Position numbers and translations under genes: made by a program | Shown here: in pieces, positions 63,099-64,000 of the stretch | Layout of the letters: each line of letters starts with the position of its first letter | Numbering within the stretch: the first letter of the stretch is position 1 | The notes under the pieces: model-generated | What the model was told of the DNA's origin: nothing | Databases searched by the model: none | Seen by the model: only the letters and a program-made list of their open reading frames with translations | Assembly (NCBI RefSeq): GCF_014154935.1 | Contig: NZ_JACEHH010000048.1 | Span: 1 to 64,000, forward strand | Source of the DNA: Stieleria mannarensis | GTDB taxonomy: Bacteria; Planctomycetota; Planctomycetia; Pirellulales; Pirellulaceae | Direction of reading: 5' to 3' | DNA length: 64,000 nt

Positions 63099-63293
63099 CT
63101 AGCGACCCAACATGCGGGCTCGCTTGTTGCGTCGCTCGGCCTGGATCTTCTGGCGGCGACGAATTTCGCTGGGTTTTTGGTAATGCTCGCGGCGACGCAT
63201 TTCTTTTTTAATTCCGCTGCGTTCGACCAATTTGCGGAACCTTCGGACTGCCTCTTGGATTGTTTCGCTGTCACGGACCATCAACTTAACCAT
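63099..63293 (-). CDS. rpsU: 30S ribosomal protein S21
   Basis: The 64-residue basic protein ([20 protein letters not shown], then [20 protein letters not shown] and a lysine/arginine-rich tail [16 protein letters not shown]) matches S21 along its full length. S21 binds the small subunit near the mRNA exit and helps initiation. It is a single gene on the minus strand, 193 bp from tRNA-Val. The 407-bp gap upstream (63294-63700) shows no gene. Confidence 0.96.
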   Translation of the reverse strand: MVKLMVRDSETIQEAVRRFRKLVERSGIKKEMRRREHYQKPSEIRRRQKIQAERRNKRARMLGR

Positions 63294-63700
63294 TGTTTCT
63301 CCATCTGCATCGTTGGAACCTCTGATTTCGACCTGGAATCGCTACCACACCCAATTCACCCTCGCGATGCCTGCCGCCGCCCACCAGCGGGTGGTGCCGG
63401 GCCGCAAAATTCACTTGAGGGGTCAATTGAGAGACGCGGGAGTGTAACGATCGGCATACCACTCCCGCAACGGCCATCCTTTTCGGTTTGACCAGATTTC
63501 CTCGGGTTTTTGCGGTTTTCTGCCCGATCGGCTCGCCGGGACGTGGATTGAGCAGATTTTCGACAACCGGCAATCTTTACCTAGTTGAGCTGACTGGTTT
63601 GTTTGGAGTCGCACGCACTTTCGCACCCCGATTTGTCCGATGGCACTTTCGTTCCAAGATCCGACACCTTTTGCGACGACAACGACGAAAGCTCCTGCCG

Positions 63701-64000
63701 ATGGCCGTTCCTCCACATCACTTCGACGACGAACCCACTGAATCGCAGCCCGGCGGTCTGCTGGGAGAATTGGAACGGCGGCAAGACGAAGTGCTGGACA
63801 AACTGGACGACCTGGACGCCAAACTCTCCGAAGTCCTGAAAGGACTGGAGCCGTCGTCTGATCCCGCCAGCGACGCCGCTGACCGACCGGCCGGAGACGC
63901 CGGATTTCATTTCAGCGAACCGGTCGAGACGCTGGATGACGAGACGCTGGATGACGAGGCCGCCGATGACGAGTCGGCGCTGGACGATGAGGATTTCGAG
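63701..64000 (+). CDS. Acidic coiled-coil protein, 5' part only (runs off the window)
   Basis: ATG 63701 opens a frame with no stop for 100 codons to the window edge. The protein starts MAVPPHHFDDEPTESQPGGL. It then has a heptad-rich helix (LLGELERRQDEVLDKLDDLD, AKLSEVLKGLE) typical of a short coiled coil. A highly acidic, repetitive tail follows with two consecutive ETLDDE-type units (VETLDDETLDDEAADDE). No domain is recognised. Because the 3' end is missing, length and function are unknown. Confidence 0.65.
   Translation, partial: MAVPPHHFDDEPTESQPGGLLGELERRQDEVLDKLDDLDAKLSEVLKGLEPSSDPASDAADRPAGDAGFHFSEPVETLDDETLDDEAADDESALDDEDFE

Overview
The window looks like a chromosomal segment of a marine planctomycete of the Pirellulaceae type (Rhodopirellula/Stieleria-like). 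This rests on gene content. There is a DUF1549/DUF1553 plus DUF1501 gene pair, several sulfatases, a giant PVC-type haem-binding protein, an ECF sigma factor next to a FecR-like protein, HEAT and PQQ-like propeller proteins and many exported proteins. Most genes lack a strong Shine-Dalgarno sequence. Intergenic DNA is rich in dispersed palindromic repeats. Genus assignment is inference; no rRNA is present.

Layout. 1-840: a REP-associated tyrosine transposase (RAYT) bounded by inverted repeats. 1031-7055 (minus): an apparent D-amino-acid operon (D-threonine-aldolase/D-serine-dehydratase-like enzyme, MFS carrier, M19 dipeptidase), then a PQQ-like propeller protein and a ZIP metal transporter. 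7213-9907 (plus): a YcaQ-type DNA glycosylase and a Tat-exported protein. 10116-17258 (minus): a tightly overlapping four-gene ABC-transporter operon. 17680-22689 (plus): DUF1549/DUF1553, DUF1501 and an EF-hand lipoprotein. 22893-29862: central metabolism (monomeric icd, gpmI, a phosphoglucose-isomerase-like protein, trpA). 30079-32562: a BON-domain protein and a small lipoprotein, each followed by a good intrinsic terminator.

32841-45046 is a polymer-degradation island. It holds a 1931-residue ceramidase-like/LamG/haem-binding protein, a sulfatase-sialidase fusion, a second sialidase-like protein, an unknown exported protein and a GH5-like hydrolase. 45487-55431 carries an OPT transporter, small membrane proteins, an outer-membrane barrel, an aquaglyceroporin, an EEP-SMP-30 fusion, and three decayed genes (an Uma2 nuclease cut by an IS3-type transposase remnant, and a sulfatase remnant). 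55475-62355: a 1425-residue sulfatase fusion divergent from an ECF sigma/FecR-like pair. 62486-64000: an integrase tail abutting tRNA-Val, rpsU, and the start of an acidic coiled-coil protein that runs off the window.

Repeats are the most striking non-coding signal. At least six dispersed families occur, several as inverted pairs or MITE-like units with terminal inverted repeats. Two families resemble the short motifs associated with RAYT transposases. No CRISPR array, rRNA operon or complete prophage was seen.
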